A DNA stretch of 64,000 nt. Source: Asticcacaulis sp. GTDB taxonomy: Bacteria; Pseudomonadota; Alphaproteobacteria; Caulobacterales; Caulobacteraceae. The position numbers were made by a program, and so were the translations under genes. The stretch is from positions 366,001 through 430,000 of the forward strand of contig JANQAC010000002.1 in NCBI GenBank assembly GCA_024707255.1. The letters are read 5' to 3'. The notes below the pieces were generated by a model, which did no database searches, was not told where the DNA came from, and saw nothing but the letters and a program-made list of their open reading frames with translations. How positions within the stretch are numbered: position 1 is the first letter of the stretch; the number at the start of each line of letters is the position of its first letter. Positions 47,814 to 56,170 of the stretch are shown piece after piece.

Positions 47814-48564
47814 CCAGGGCCGCGCGTTCTTCCGGCGTGATAAAGCGCCACTGGCCTTCCGGCAGATTGCCGATGCGTAAACTGCCTATGCGGACGCGGT
47901 AAAGATCGATCACCCGCAGTTCGCACATGTCGCACATGCGGCGGATCTGGCGGTTGCGGCCTTCTTTCAGGATAAAGGTCAGGGTTTGGTCGCCGGTCTG
48001 GACGACCTTGGCGGGCTTCAGTTTGCGACCGTCAAGTTCGAGGCCGTGACGCAGCCATTTCAGCTTTTCCTCGAAGATCGGTCCGCGGACAGTGACACGA
48101 TATTCCTTTTCCAGGTCGCTTTCCGGCCCGATGATCGCCTTGGCCAGAACGCCGTCTTCGGAGAGGATCAGGAGGCCGCGCGAATCCTTGTCAAGTCGGC
48201 CAACCGGCGCCAGCTTGCTGTTTTGATCGGGATAGACATCGGCCGGTCCGAAGACATTGGCGCGGCGGATCATGCGGATAGCCGGCGTTTCACCCGGCTC
48301 CGGCTGGCCGGAAACAATGCCGACCGGCTTATGATAGAGAATGGTCATGCGGGCATCGAGCGCTGCCGCACCGCCCTGATCGAGCGTCAAAGTCTGGCCC
48401 GGTTCGATCTTGTGGCCGGCGGAGGTGATGGTCACGCCTTCGATTTTAACCAGCCCGTCCGCGATCAGGCTGTCGGCTTCGCGCCGCGAACACACACCGC
48501 TCTGGGCCAGCCACTTGTTGACCCGTACCGGCTCATCGCCATCATATGTTTTGCTTATGGACAT
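47803..48564 (-). CDS. RluB/RsuA-family pseudouridine synthase
   Basis: A 253-residue enzyme. The N-terminal S4 RNA-binding domain (VRVNKWLAQSGVCSRREADSLIADGLVKI, about 13-41) is followed by the catalytic domain: GRLDKDSRGLLILSEDG near 121 with catalytic Asp, and LKEGRNRQIRRMCDM near 206. The RsuA/RluB/RluE/RluF family modifies single uridines of rRNA; the length and RNRQIRRM fit RluF-like or RluB-like members. The target cannot be decided. Confidence 0.92.
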   Translation of the reverse strand: MSISKTYDGDEPVRVNKWLAQSGVCSRREADSLIADGLVKIEGVTITSAGHKIEPGQTLTLDQGGAAALDARMTILYHKPVGIVSGQPEPGETPAIRMIRRANVFGPADVYPDQNSKLAPVGRLDKDSRGLLILSEDGVLAKAIIGPESDLEKEYRVTVRGPIFEEKLKWLRHGLELDGRKLKPAKVVQTGDQTLTFILKEGRNRQIRRMCDMCELRVIDLYRVRIGSLRIGNLPEGQWRFITPEERAALVRG

Positions 48565-48619
48565 GCGGCTTCCTACAGCCTGATTGCCGGGCGGGCAAGT
48601 CTGGGCTAGGCTCGGCCGG

Positions 48620-49273
48620 ATGACTTATACGCTTTATTCCGACTGGCTGAAAACCGCGCCGCCGCGTGCCGAGATCATGCGTGGGCTGCACACATACTTT
48701 GAGCCGATCCGCCTGGATGCCGAAGGGGCGCTGAAGCTGGGCTTGAAAAACAGCCTGCCGGGAGATGCCGTTCTGGCCAAGGGGGTGCTGGTCGGCGGTT
48801 ATGACGAGGAACGGGCCATCTATTCCGGACCGGTATTTGAAGCGCAAGATGGCGCCGAGCCGCGCACCATCCACCTCGGAATCGATCTGTTTAACGCCGC
48901 CGGCACACCTGTTTTCGCGCCGCTGGCGGGCCGCGTCCACAGCTTCCAGGACAATGCCAATCCGAAAGACTATGGCCCGACGATCATTCTCGAACACAAA
49001 GTCACGTCAGAACTGATTTTTTACACGCTCTATGGTCACCTGAGCCGCGACAGCCTGGACGGTCTGTTTGCCGGAAAGCCTGTGGCGGCGGGCGAGGAGG
49101 TGGCGCGACTGGGTGAGGCGGCGATAAATGGTGACTGGCCGCCACACCTGCATTTCCAGCTTATCCTCGACATGCAGGGCAAGCGAGGCGACTATCCTGG
49201 CGTCTTCAAAAAGAGCGAGCGCGAACAATGGAAACAAATCTGTCCCGACCCCGCCCCGTTGCTGGGGATTTGA
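48620..49273 (+). CDS. M23 family peptidoglycan peptidase-like protein
   Basis: A 218-residue LytM/M23-fold protein. The zinc motifs are HLGIDLF (HxxxD, near residue 87) and HLHFQ (HxH, near 180), with a further His in LYGHLSRD. No signal peptide or membrane segment is seen, so it acts in the cytosol, is exported in another way, or starts further upstream. The ATG at 48620 is chosen on homology-like layout; 48584 is open upstream. The next gene starts inside or at its stop codon, so the two may be coupled. Confidence 0.85.
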   Translation: MTYTLYSDWLKTAPPRAEIMRGLHTYFEPIRLDAEGALKLGLKNSLPGDAVLAKGVLVGGYDEERAIYSGPVFEAQDGAEPRTIHLGIDLFNAAGTPVFAPLAGRVHSFQDNANPKDYGPTIILEHKVTSELIFYTLYGHLSRDSLDGLFAGKPVAAGEEVARLGEAAINGDWPPHLHFQLILDMQGKRGDYPGVFKKSEREQWKQICPDPAPLLGI

Positions 49274-50929
49274 TAAGGCCCCTGCTGGCCGGCCTGTGCT
49301 TGCTGATGGCCCTGACCCTGCCGGCCTGCTCAAAAGCGGCATCGCCTCAGCAGATCGCGGCGGGCAAGGCGGTCTTCGCGGCCAATTGCGCGCTGTGCCA
49401 CGACGCCAGCCCGTCCATGGGCGATTTTCAGGGACCGCCCCTGTTTGGTGTTGTCGGCCGCAAGATCGGCGGTGCGGCGGGCTTTGACTATTCTGACGCC
49501 CTGAAAGCGGCGCGCGGCCGCGGCGAGACCTGGGGTGAGAGCAATCTCGATGCCTTCCTGGCCGATCCGCAGCAGGCCATGCCGGGCACGCAGATGCCTG
49601 TCAATGTGCCGAACGCCACCGATCGCCGCAACCTGATCGCCTATCTGACAAGTCTGAATGGCAAAACGCCTGCTGCTAAAGCGGTCGTGCCGGCCGATGG
49701 TCCCGTAAGCGGTAATGACAATCTCGATTGGCGCAAGGATGCGCCGGGCGTGCTGCACCGGGTAACGGTGGCGGATTTGCCAAAGCCCTTCGCTACCAAT
49801 TCAGCCGGCAACAGCGCGCAATATGTCGCGCCATCGCCAGCCTTCCTGCCGAAGGCGCCCGCCGGTTTTACCGTGTCGCTGTTCTCGAATGACCTGGACG
49901 GGCCGCGTAATATGCGCACCGCGCCAAATGGCGATCTTTATGTGGTCAGAATCCGGCCGGGGCCGTATCAGCGTGTTCCTAAATCAGGGCGGCAGGCTCA
50001 GTGCCACGCGCGAAACCTTTGCGGAGGGCCTGAACCAGCCCTTCGGCATCGCCTTCCTGAACGGTTACGTCTATATCGCCAATGTCGGTTCGGTAGTGCG
50101 CATTCCAATTGCTGGCGGCAAACCTGAGACGGTGGTGGCCGATCTCTCGACGACCGGCGGCCATTCGACGCGCGATATCGCTTTCTCAGGCGACGGCAAA
50201 TATATGTATGTCAGTATTGGTTCCGCCAGCAATGTTGCCGAAGGCATCGTCAAGGCGCCGAAGGGCTTCATCGCCGGTCATGCCCTGGGCGAAAGCTGGG
50301 GCAGCGAGGCGGGGCGGGCACTGGTCCTGCGTTTCAGGGTCGACGGCAGCGACCGGCATGTCTTCGCCACCGGCATCCGCAATTGTGTCGGCCTGGCTTT
50401 CAGGCCGGGCACAGATGATCTCTATTGCACCACCAATGAACGCGACATGCTGGGCGACAATCTCGTGCCGGACTATTTCACGCGCATAGCCGATGGGCAG
50501 TTCTTCGGCTGGCCGTGGTACTATCTCGGCGATCATGAAGACCCGCGCCAGGCGGGGATGCGCCCGGACCTGAAAGGCAAGGTCAGCCTGCCCGATACCC
50601 TGTTCGTGTCGCATTCGGCGCCGCTGGGCTTTACCTTTTACCAGGCGCCGGCGGGCGCGGACTCCGCTTTCCCGCCGCCATATGACGGTGCGGCCTTTAT
50701 CGCCCTGCATGGCTCATGGAACCGTGCGGCGCGTACCGGGTCGAAAGTGGTGATTGCCCGTATGAAGGACGGCCGGCCGACCGGCGAATATGAAGACTTC
50801 CTGACCGGTTTCATTCTCGATGACCGGCACGTTTCGGGGCGTCCGGTCGGTGTGGCGATCGGGCCGGATGGCGCGCTTTATGTGTCGGACGATGCGGGCA
50901 ACCGTATCTGGCGCGTGGCGCCTGAATAG
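49228..50929 (+). CDS. Cytochrome c fused to a PQQ-type sugar dehydrogenase propeller, frame broken by one base
   Basis: A two-domain envelope oxidoreductase. A lipoprotein signal (lipobox LPAC near residue 34) leads to a class I cytochrome c domain (CALCH near 55, axial Met in MPGTQMP near 116). A sorbosone/glucose-dehydrogenase-type six-bladed propeller follows from about 215 (GFTVSLFSNDLDGPRNM, FATGIRNCVGLAFRP, ADGQFFGWPWYY, LHGSWNRA). An extra A at 49948 breaks the frame after DLYVV; removal joins ESGRGRISVFLNQGG and gives 566 residues ending at 50929. Start options are ATG 49228, or TTG 49270, which overlaps the M23 stop as TTGA. It probably passes sugar-derived electrons to the respiratory chain. 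Confidence 0.88.
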
Positions 50930-51010
50930 AAATTTCCGGCGCATTAGCGGTTCTTAAATGACCTTCGTATAACGTCGGTTCATTCGATTTGCGTAGAAGG
51001 TTTACCTGTA

Positions 51011-51511
51011 ATGGCCATGCCGGAAAAAGCTCAGATTATTCAAGTGCCAAACACCCTGCGCGCCAAGGTGGGCGGACGGCTGGGCGCACTGGATGCCCAG
51101 GCCGTCGCCAAGGCCGAGGCGGCCCTGGCCGATCTGTCCAACCACTTTGAAGATTGGTTGATGGATGAAATCAGGAAGCTGGAGGAGGTTCAGGCCCGGA
51201 TCAAGGAAGAAGGGCTGAACATGGTCAATTCCGACCAGCTCTTTTATCGCGCCCATGATCTCAAGGGGCTTGGCACGACCTACGGGTTTCCGCTGATTAC
51301 CCGCGTGGCCGGTTCGCTGTGCAAGATGCTCGATGAGGAAGAAAAGCGCATAATCGCGCCGTGGAAACTGGTCGAAGCCCACCTCGACGCCATTCGCGCC
51401 ATTGTGCGTGGTCAGATCAAGACCGTGGACCACCCGACCGGGGTCATGCTTTCCGAGACGCTGGAAGCGCGCGTCAAGGAACATCTCGAAGCGGCTGGCC
51501 TGTACACCTGA
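51011..51511 (+). CDS. Histidine phosphotransfer (Hpt) domain protein
   Basis: A 166-residue, mainly alpha-helical protein. The segment FYRAHDLKGLGTTYGFPLITRVAGSLCKML near residues 77-106 fits the Hpt active-site helix, with the phosphorylatable His in HDLKG. Such proteins carry phosphate between receiver domains in multistep relays. No kinase or receiver gene is adjacent, so its partners are unknown. A bidirectional terminator follows. Confidence 0.85.
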   Translation: MAMPEKAQIIQVPNTLRAKVGGRLGALDAQAVAKAEAALADLSNHFEDWLMDEIRKLEEVQARIKEEGLNMVNSDQLFYRAHDLKGLGTTYGFPLITRVAGSLCKMLDEEEKRIIAPWKLVEAHLDAIRAIVRGQIKTVDHPTGVMLSETLEARVKEHLEAAGLYT

Positions 51512-51535
51512 TTTTCCGCTGAATCTGGATAAAAA

Positions 51536-51570
51536 GAAAGCCCCCGCAGGCAAGACCGGCGGGGGCTTTC
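51536..51570. terminator. Bidirectional terminator between the Hpt and GH51 genes
   Basis: A perfect 12-base stem GAAAGCCCCCGC (51536-51547) with GCGGGGGCTTTC (51559-51570) and an 11-base loop; A-rich on one side. It serves the two convergent genes. Confidence 0.9.
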
Positions 51571-51590
51571 TGCATTATGCAGGCTGTCGC

Positions 51591-53159
51591 TTAGTCCAGC
51601 GAAACGACCGTAACGGATTCCGGCGCCAGTTTCAGCACCAGTTTACCGCCCTTCGCCGTGGCGGAAATGGGCTTGGGCACGACCGAGTTGGGCTTGTCGA
51701 AGGTGTTGATGCTGTCGATCTTCGGCGCCGTCAGGGTCTGGCCGGAGGCAGATTTCGCCTTCAGGCCCAAGGCATCCAGGTCGACTTCCAGCGGCTGGGT
51801 GGGGTCGATATTGGTGATCGAGACATAGACCTTGCCGTCTTTTGCTTTCGCGGCGGCGATATCGGCGCGCGGCAGGGTGACGCCGCCGTGGCTATAGGTG
51901 CCGGCGTCATAGGTGACCGGCAGGAAGGTGGCATCCTGCCACGGCACGTACATCTTGAAGACGTGATAGGTCGGGGTCAGCACCATCTTGTCGCCATCGG
52001 TCAGGATCATGGCCTGGAGGACATTGATCATCTGGGCGATATTGGCCATGCGGACACGATCGGCGTGGCGCGTGAAGATGTTGATCGTCACAGCCGCCAG
52101 GACGGCATCGCGCTGGGAGTTCTGCTGGAAGAGGAAGCCGGGATTGGTGCCAGGCTCATTTTTCAGCCAGGCGCCCCATTCATCGACCACGAGCGCGACC
52201 TTCTTCTGTGGGTCGTACTTGTCCATGATGGCGGAGTGCTTGGTGACCAGTTCGTCCATGCGCAGGGCGGTCTTGATGACCTTGGCGTATTCGGTTTCGT
52301 CGAAACCCGACGCCGGTTGATATGGCGGCCAGTTTTCAAAGCCGGAATAGAAGTGCAGGGAGAGGCCGTCGATTTCCTTGCCTTGCGTGTCCTTCATGAC
52401 CGTTTCGGTCCAGTTGTAGTCATCGACATTGGCGCCGGAAGCGATTTTCATCATGCGCTTGTCGCCGACCTGTTCGGGATTGTAGTTCTTGGCATAGGTC
52501 GAGAAAGCGCGATACTCGTCGGCATAGTGTTCCGGCGTCATGTTGCCGCCGCAGCCCCAGCTTTCATTACCGATGCCAAGGAAATTGACGGCGTAAGGTG
52601 CCGGGTGGCCGTTTTCACGGCGCGCCATGGCCAGGCTCGTTTCCTTTTCCGAGGTCATGTATTCCAGCCACTCGGCGGTTTCGCGCGGGGTGGAGGAGCC
52701 GACATTGGCCGAGACGTAGGATTCGGCGCCGATCTGGCTCAGGAAGTCCATATATTCATCGGTGCCGAAAGTATTGGGCTCGATCACGCCACCCCAATTG
52801 GAATTGAGCGTGACGGGACGCGGGCCTTTGCCGATACCCTTTTCCCAGTGATATTCGTCGGCGAAGCAGCCGCCGGGCCAGCGCACGTTCGGCACCTTGA
52901 TCGCCTTCAGGGCAGCGACGACATCATTACGGATGCCGCGGGTATTGGGGATGGTCAGATCCTTGCCGACCCAGATGCCGCCATAGATGCCGGTGCCGAG
53001 GTGTTCGGCGAATTGCCCGAAGATCTGGCGGCTGATCGGTGCGCCGGGCTTGGTCGTATCGACCGTAACTTGGGTGACCGGGGTGGCGGCAGACGCCGCG
53101 GCGCTCCAGCCGAAAGCCAGCAGGCCGAGCGCGGTTAAGGAAATAGCGTGATGACGCAT
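51591..53159 (-). CDS. GH51 alpha-L-arabinofuranosidase, secreted
   Basis: A 522-residue glycoside hydrolase with a Sec signal peptide ending at AAASA near residue 24. The GH51 marks are FGQFAEHLGTGIYGGIWVG near 47, the acid/base Glu in GIGNESWGCGGNM near 197, and the nucleophile Glu in VVDEWGAWLKN near 322. The C-terminal beta-sandwich domain starts near 410. It releases arabinose from arabinan or arabinoxylan, and is likely a partner of the GH43 enzyme at 3392. A long open frame on the opposite strand is a shadow. Confidence 0.95.
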   Translation of the reverse strand: MRHHAISLTALGLLAFGWSAAASAATPVTQVTVDTTKPGAPISRQIFGQFAEHLGTGIYGGIWVGKDLTIPNTRGIRNDVVAALKAIKVPNVRWPGGCFADEYHWEKGIGKGPRPVTLNSNWGGVIEPNTFGTDEYMDFLSQIGAESYVSANVGSSTPRETAEWLEYMTSEKETSLAMARRENGHPAPYAVNFLGIGNESWGCGGNMTPEHYADEYRAFSTYAKNYNPEQVGDKRMMKIASGANVDDYNWTETVMKDTQGKEIDGLSLHFYSGFENWPPYQPASGFDETEYAKVIKTALRMDELVTKHSAIMDKYDPQKKVALVVDEWGAWLKNEPGTNPGFLFQQNSQRDAVLAAVTINIFTRHADRVRMANIAQMINVLQAMILTDGDKMVLTPTYHVFKMYVPWQDATFLPVTYDAGTYSHGGVTLPRADIAAAKAKDGKVYVSITNIDPTQPLEVDLDALGLKAKSASGQTLTAPKIDSINTFDKPNSVVPKPISATAKGGKLVLKLAPESVTVVSLD

Positions 53160-53244
53160 GAAAAAAACTCCCTGAGGTGTCCGGTATTATGATTGGATTA
53201 TTTTGTAGGACAATTGAAACGGGCTGACAAGGCGTCTTTTTCGG

Positions 53245-53688
53245 CTATTTTTCGCGTAAGGATTGGCCGAGCACCTTGACTTCCTCGCGCAAAGCCATGA
53301 GGCCATCCAGTTCCATGCCGGAGGCGCACAGCATGGCCTGGGGAATGGCGCGGGCTTTTTCACTCAGACTTTTGCCGTGCGGAGTCAGGTGAACGCGCAC
53401 GATGCGCTCGTCCTTTGCATCACGTCCGCGCGTGACCAGCCCGGCCTTTTCCATGCGCTTGAGCAGTGGGGTGAGGGTGCCCGAATCGAGGTGCAGGGGG
53501 TGGGCGATCTCGTTGACCGAGCGACCGTCCTGGTCCCACAGCAGCAGCATGACGAGATACTGCGGATAGGTCAGTCCCATTGGGTCGAGGTGCGGCTTGT
53601 AGGCTTGCGCGAAGGCGTGCGCCGCAGAATAGACGGCGAAGCAGATCTGGTTTTCCAGTTTCAATTCAGGCGGGGAGGTATTGGGCAT
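53245..53688 (-). CDS. ohrR: OhrR, MarR-family organic peroxide sensor
   Basis: A 147-residue repressor. The peroxide-sensing Cys is in LENQICFAVYSAAHAF near residue 16, the classical OhrR position. The winged helix shows LTYPQYLVMLLLWDQDGRSVNEIA and LDSGTLTPLLKRMEKAGLVTRGRDAKDERIV. Start at ATG 53688 matches the family N-terminus; the frame is open upstream to 53724, inside the operator region. It is divergent from ohr, and oxidation of the Cys releases it from DNA. Confidence 0.95.
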   Translation of the reverse strand: MPNTSPPELKLENQICFAVYSAAHAFAQAYKPHLDPMGLTYPQYLVMLLLWDQDGRSVNEIAHPLHLDSGTLTPLLKRMEKAGLVTRGRDAKDERIVRVHLTPHGKSLSEKARAIPQAMLCASGMELDGLMALREEVKVLGQSLREK

Positions 53689-53718
53689 TTCGGTCTCGGA
53701 AAAATTTATCGATATATA

Positions 53719-53761
53719 GCGCACAATTTAGTTGACAGCAAATTGCGCACAATATAATTGT
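53719..53761. promoter_or_regulatory. ohrR-ohr intergenic promoter with OhrR operator dyads
   Basis: TTGACA (53732-53737), a 15-base spacer and TATAAT (53753-53758) form a perfect-hexamer promoter for ohr. ATTG-CGCA-CAAT (53742-53753) and ACAAT-ATA-ATTGT (53749-53761) are dyads lying on the spacer and -10 element, and another GCGCACAATTT copy starts at 53720 upstream of the -35. They match the AT-rich ACAATT-type OhrR sites and would block polymerase. Confidence 0.75.
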
Positions 53762-53805
53762 TCATTATTAAATTTAACCCCAGAGACTAACAAGGAGACT
53801 GACCA

Positions 53806-54228
53806 ATGACCGAAGTTGTAACCGTACTCTATACCGCTCACGGCAAGGCCACCGGCGGCCGCGAAGGCACCGCCTCGGCGGGCAACCAGAGCCTTAAGCT
53901 TTCCACACCGAAGGAATTGGGTGGCGCTGGTGGTGACGGCACCAATCCGGAAGAACTGTTCGCCATGGGCTACGCCGCCTGCTTCATTGGTGCCTTGAAG
54001 GCGGTGGGCGCCGGCCAGAAGATCGCGGTGCCGGCCGATACCCACATCGAATCGAGCGTTGGCATCGGCAAGATCAGCCACGGTTTCGGCATTACGGTCG
54101 AACTGAAGATTTCGCTGCCGGGCCTGGCGCCGGATGTGGCCGACAAGTTAATTAACGACGCGCACCAGGTCTGCCCCTATTCCAACGCCACGCGCGGCAA
54201 TATCGACGTAAAGCTGTCGCGGATCTGA
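53806..54228 (+). CDS. ohr: Organic hydroperoxide resistance protein Ohr
   Basis: A thiol-dependent peroxidase that reduces organic hydroperoxides with lipoylated protein electrons. It is 140 residues, starting TEVVTVLYTAHGKATGGREG. The two catalytic cysteines are in GYAACFIGAL near 60 and HQVCPYSNATRG near 124, with the Arg of GGREG and the Glu of NPEELFA at the active site. AACAAGGAGAC precedes the ATG. It is regulated by the divergent ohrR. Confidence 0.97.
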   Translation: MTEVVTVLYTAHGKATGGREGTASAGNQSLKLSTPKELGGAGGDGTNPEELFAMGYAACFIGALKAVGAGQKIAVPADTHIESSVGIGKISHGFGITVELKISLPGLAPDVADKLINDAHQVCPYSNATRGNIDVKLSRI

Positions 54229-54252
54229 ATTGACCTGATCTACAGGATGAAG

Positions 54253-54277
54253 CCCTCCGGTTTTCCGGAGGGTTTTT
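54253..54277 (+). terminator. Intrinsic terminator after ohr
   Basis: An 8-base stem CCCTCCGG (54253-54260) with CCGGAGGG (54265-54272), loop TTTT, then TTTTTG. The convergent gene ends directly after it. Confidence 0.9.
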
Positions 54278-54278
54278 G

Positions 54279-55172
54279 TTATGCGGCCGGTTTCACCAGA
54301 TGATAGATATCGGCGATGATATGCCAGTCGGCGGCGTTCGGACCGTCCTTGCGCCAGACGCGGATATAGTAGCCCTGAATGGTCGCATTGTGATCGTCGG
54401 TCGCAGCGTGCCCCCAAGTGTAACCAAAGTCACCGGCCTTTGAAACGCCCTGGCCTTCAGGCACCCAGGCCAGGCCCTGGGGACGGGCATCGAGGATCGG
54501 CAGGCGGGCTTCCAGCGTCTGGGCCGGTGCGCCACTTTCCTGGCTGACAATGCTCGGCGGCACCAGGAAGCCATTATAGGCCGTGGTGGCGGCCTGTACG
54601 GTCAGGGCCTTGTTGAGCGTGACATCGGCGGCCGTTATTTCGCCGGCGGCGGTGCCGGGGCTGTCGCTTGTGCCGCGGGGAATGAAGTCCGTATAGGTCG
54701 GCTGCTTTGGCGGCAGGGCGTCAACGGGACCACTGCCGGCGCGCGTATCGATCAGCCATTTCCAGGACCCGTCCGTCTGCTTTTGCCAGACCGTGAAGAA
54801 CCGGCCGCCTTCGGGATTGTCGCCCCAGGTCCAGCCGCCGAGATCATAGGCGAGGTCGCCGGACGATGAAATGCCGAGTCGCGCCGGCCACCATCTGAGT
54901 TGCGAAGGCGGCTCGTTTGGAGTGGAGGCCGGGGCAGCGGCAGTTGTGTCATGCGTACGTTCGGGGGCCGGGCCGAAGGTCAGGGCATCCGGGGCCGAGT
55001 ATTCATGGAAGCCGGCATTGAAGCCGTGCTCAAAGGTAAAGGCATCAAAGGCGCGCTCGGCGGCGATGACCTCTTCGGAAGGCAGGGGTGGCGGCGCGGG
55101 CGGCGCCTTTTTGGCCAAGGCCGGACCGGCCAGTAAACCGCTGATCAGAATGCTGATGATAACCCGTTTCAT
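54279..55172 (-). CDS. Secreted protein with two SnoaL/NTF2-like domains
   Basis: A 297-residue protein with a Sec signal peptide (MKRVIISILISGLLAGPALA). A Pro-rich linker precedes two related halves, near 40-150 and 170-297: both have a segment of type SGDLAYDLGGWTWGD / AGDFGYTWGHAATDD followed by a strand pattern FFTVWQKQTDGSWKWLID / YYIRVWRKDGPNAADWHIIAD. This is the pattern of DUF4440/SnoaL-like folds, so it looks like an internal duplication. The role is unknown. ATG 55172 is preferred over 55184 since it begins the signal directly. Confidence 0.75.
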   Translation of the reverse strand: MKRVIISILISGLLAGPALAKKAPPAPPPLPSEEVIAAERAFDAFTFEHGFNAGFHEYSAPDALTFGPAPERTHDTTAAAPASTPNEPPSQLRWWPARLGISSSGDLAYDLGGWTWGDNPEGGRFFTVWQKQTDGSWKWLIDTRAGSGPVDALPPKQPTYTDFIPRGTSDSPGTAAGEITAADVTLNKALTVQAATTAYNGFLVPPSIVSQESGAPAQTLEARLPILDARPQGLAWVPEGQGVSKAGDFGYTWGHAATDDHNATIQGYYIRVWRKDGPNAADWHIIADIYHLVKPAA

Positions 55173-55249
55173 GCAGACCCCCACCTAACCCCGTATAGGT
55201 ATAATGCGCCGCAATATGAGTTTGGCAATAGGGGGGACGGAAAAGGGAA

Positions 55250-56134
55250 TCAGGCGTGCCCGGTCGTTACAGAAAGGGCCGCGGCCTCGCTCACGGCGCG
55301 TTTGTAGTCGTTGTTGAGCGGGTAATATTCCAGCCCCATTGGTCCCTTATAACCGGCGGCCCGGATGGCTTTCAGCAGGTTGATATGGTTGACCTCGCCG
55401 GTGCCGGGCTGGTGACGGCCGGGCACATCGCCCAACTGTACGTAGCCGACCTGATCGATAGCGGAAGTGACCTTTTCGATCAGGTCGCCGTCTTCAAGCT
55501 GCATATGATAGAAATCCCATTGCAGCTTGACCATCGGCGAATTAACGGCGCGCAGCATGGCCGTGGCCGGGCGCGAACCGTTGAGCAGGTGACCGGGGTG
55601 ATTGACCGTATTGAACGGCTCGACCAGCGCCATCAGGCCTGCCTGCTCCAGCAGCGGCGCGATCCGCATCAGGCCGGTGGTGTAGCCGCTCAGCATGGCC
55701 TCGCGCGACAGGCCGTCGACAATGTGATGCCCGACCAGGGTGATGGCCTTGCAGCCGAGAATGGCCGAGTCGGCGATGGCGTCACGGATCATGGTTATGA
55801 GAGCGTCATGATTAGCGGGATCGGAAAAATTGGGTGCGGCGGGCGCGTATTGCGTAAGTGCCAGCCCATTGGCATCAAGCAGGGCGCGGGCCTTCATGGC
55901 GTCCATGTCGTCTCGCCGGACCGGCCAGAACTCCACCTGTGTGAAGCCGGCTTTTGCCGCCAGGGCGAAGCGGTCGGCGAACGGCGTATCCGTGAACCAG
56001 GTATCGAGATTACAGGCGAATGGCCTGAGCGCCGCCTTGATGTCAGGCGCCGCCGCTGCCGCCGTATTCAGGGCCGGCGTGGCAGCGGCCAGTCCTGCCA
56101 GGGCGAAAGCGGCCCGGCGCGTCAGATTGCTCAT
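55250..56134 (-). CDS. Tat-exported sugar phosphate isomerase/epimerase-like TIM barrel
   Basis: A 294-residue protein of the xylose-isomerase-like TIM-barrel superfamily, with some likeness to hydroxypyruvate isomerase. The twin-Arg signal (NLTRRAAFALAG, then an Ala-rich segment) is at residues 3-28. Metal ligands are plausible in ALVEPFNTVNHPG (Glu near 169), VKLQWDFYHMQ (Asp near 200) and MGLEYYPL near 272. Export of this fold is common in Caulobacterales and Sphingomonadales sugar-use clusters. The substrate is unknown. Confidence 0.8.
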   Translation of the reverse strand: MSNLTRRAAFALAGLAAATPALNTAAAAAPDIKAALRPFACNLDTWFTDTPFADRFALAAKAGFTQVEFWPVRRDDMDAMKARALLDANGLALTQYAPAAPNFSDPANHDALITMIRDAIADSAILGCKAITLVGHHIVDGLSREAMLSGYTTGLMRIAPLLEQAGLMALVEPFNTVNHPGHLLNGSRPATAMLRAVNSPMVKLQWDFYHMQLEDGDLIEKVTSAIDQVGYVQLGDVPGRHQPGTGEVNHINLLKAIRAAGYKGPMGLEYYPLNNDYKRAVSEAAALSVTTGHA

Positions 56135-56170
56135 AAGGTATCTCCCTGTCTGGCAGATACCTTATGACGG

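Noticed and set aside
51402..53138. A 578-residue open frame on the plus strand opposite the GH51 gene
   Set aside because: The minus strand encodes a clear GH51 enzyme with catalytic residues; the antisense frame is Gly/Asp/Arg/Val-rich with no domain.
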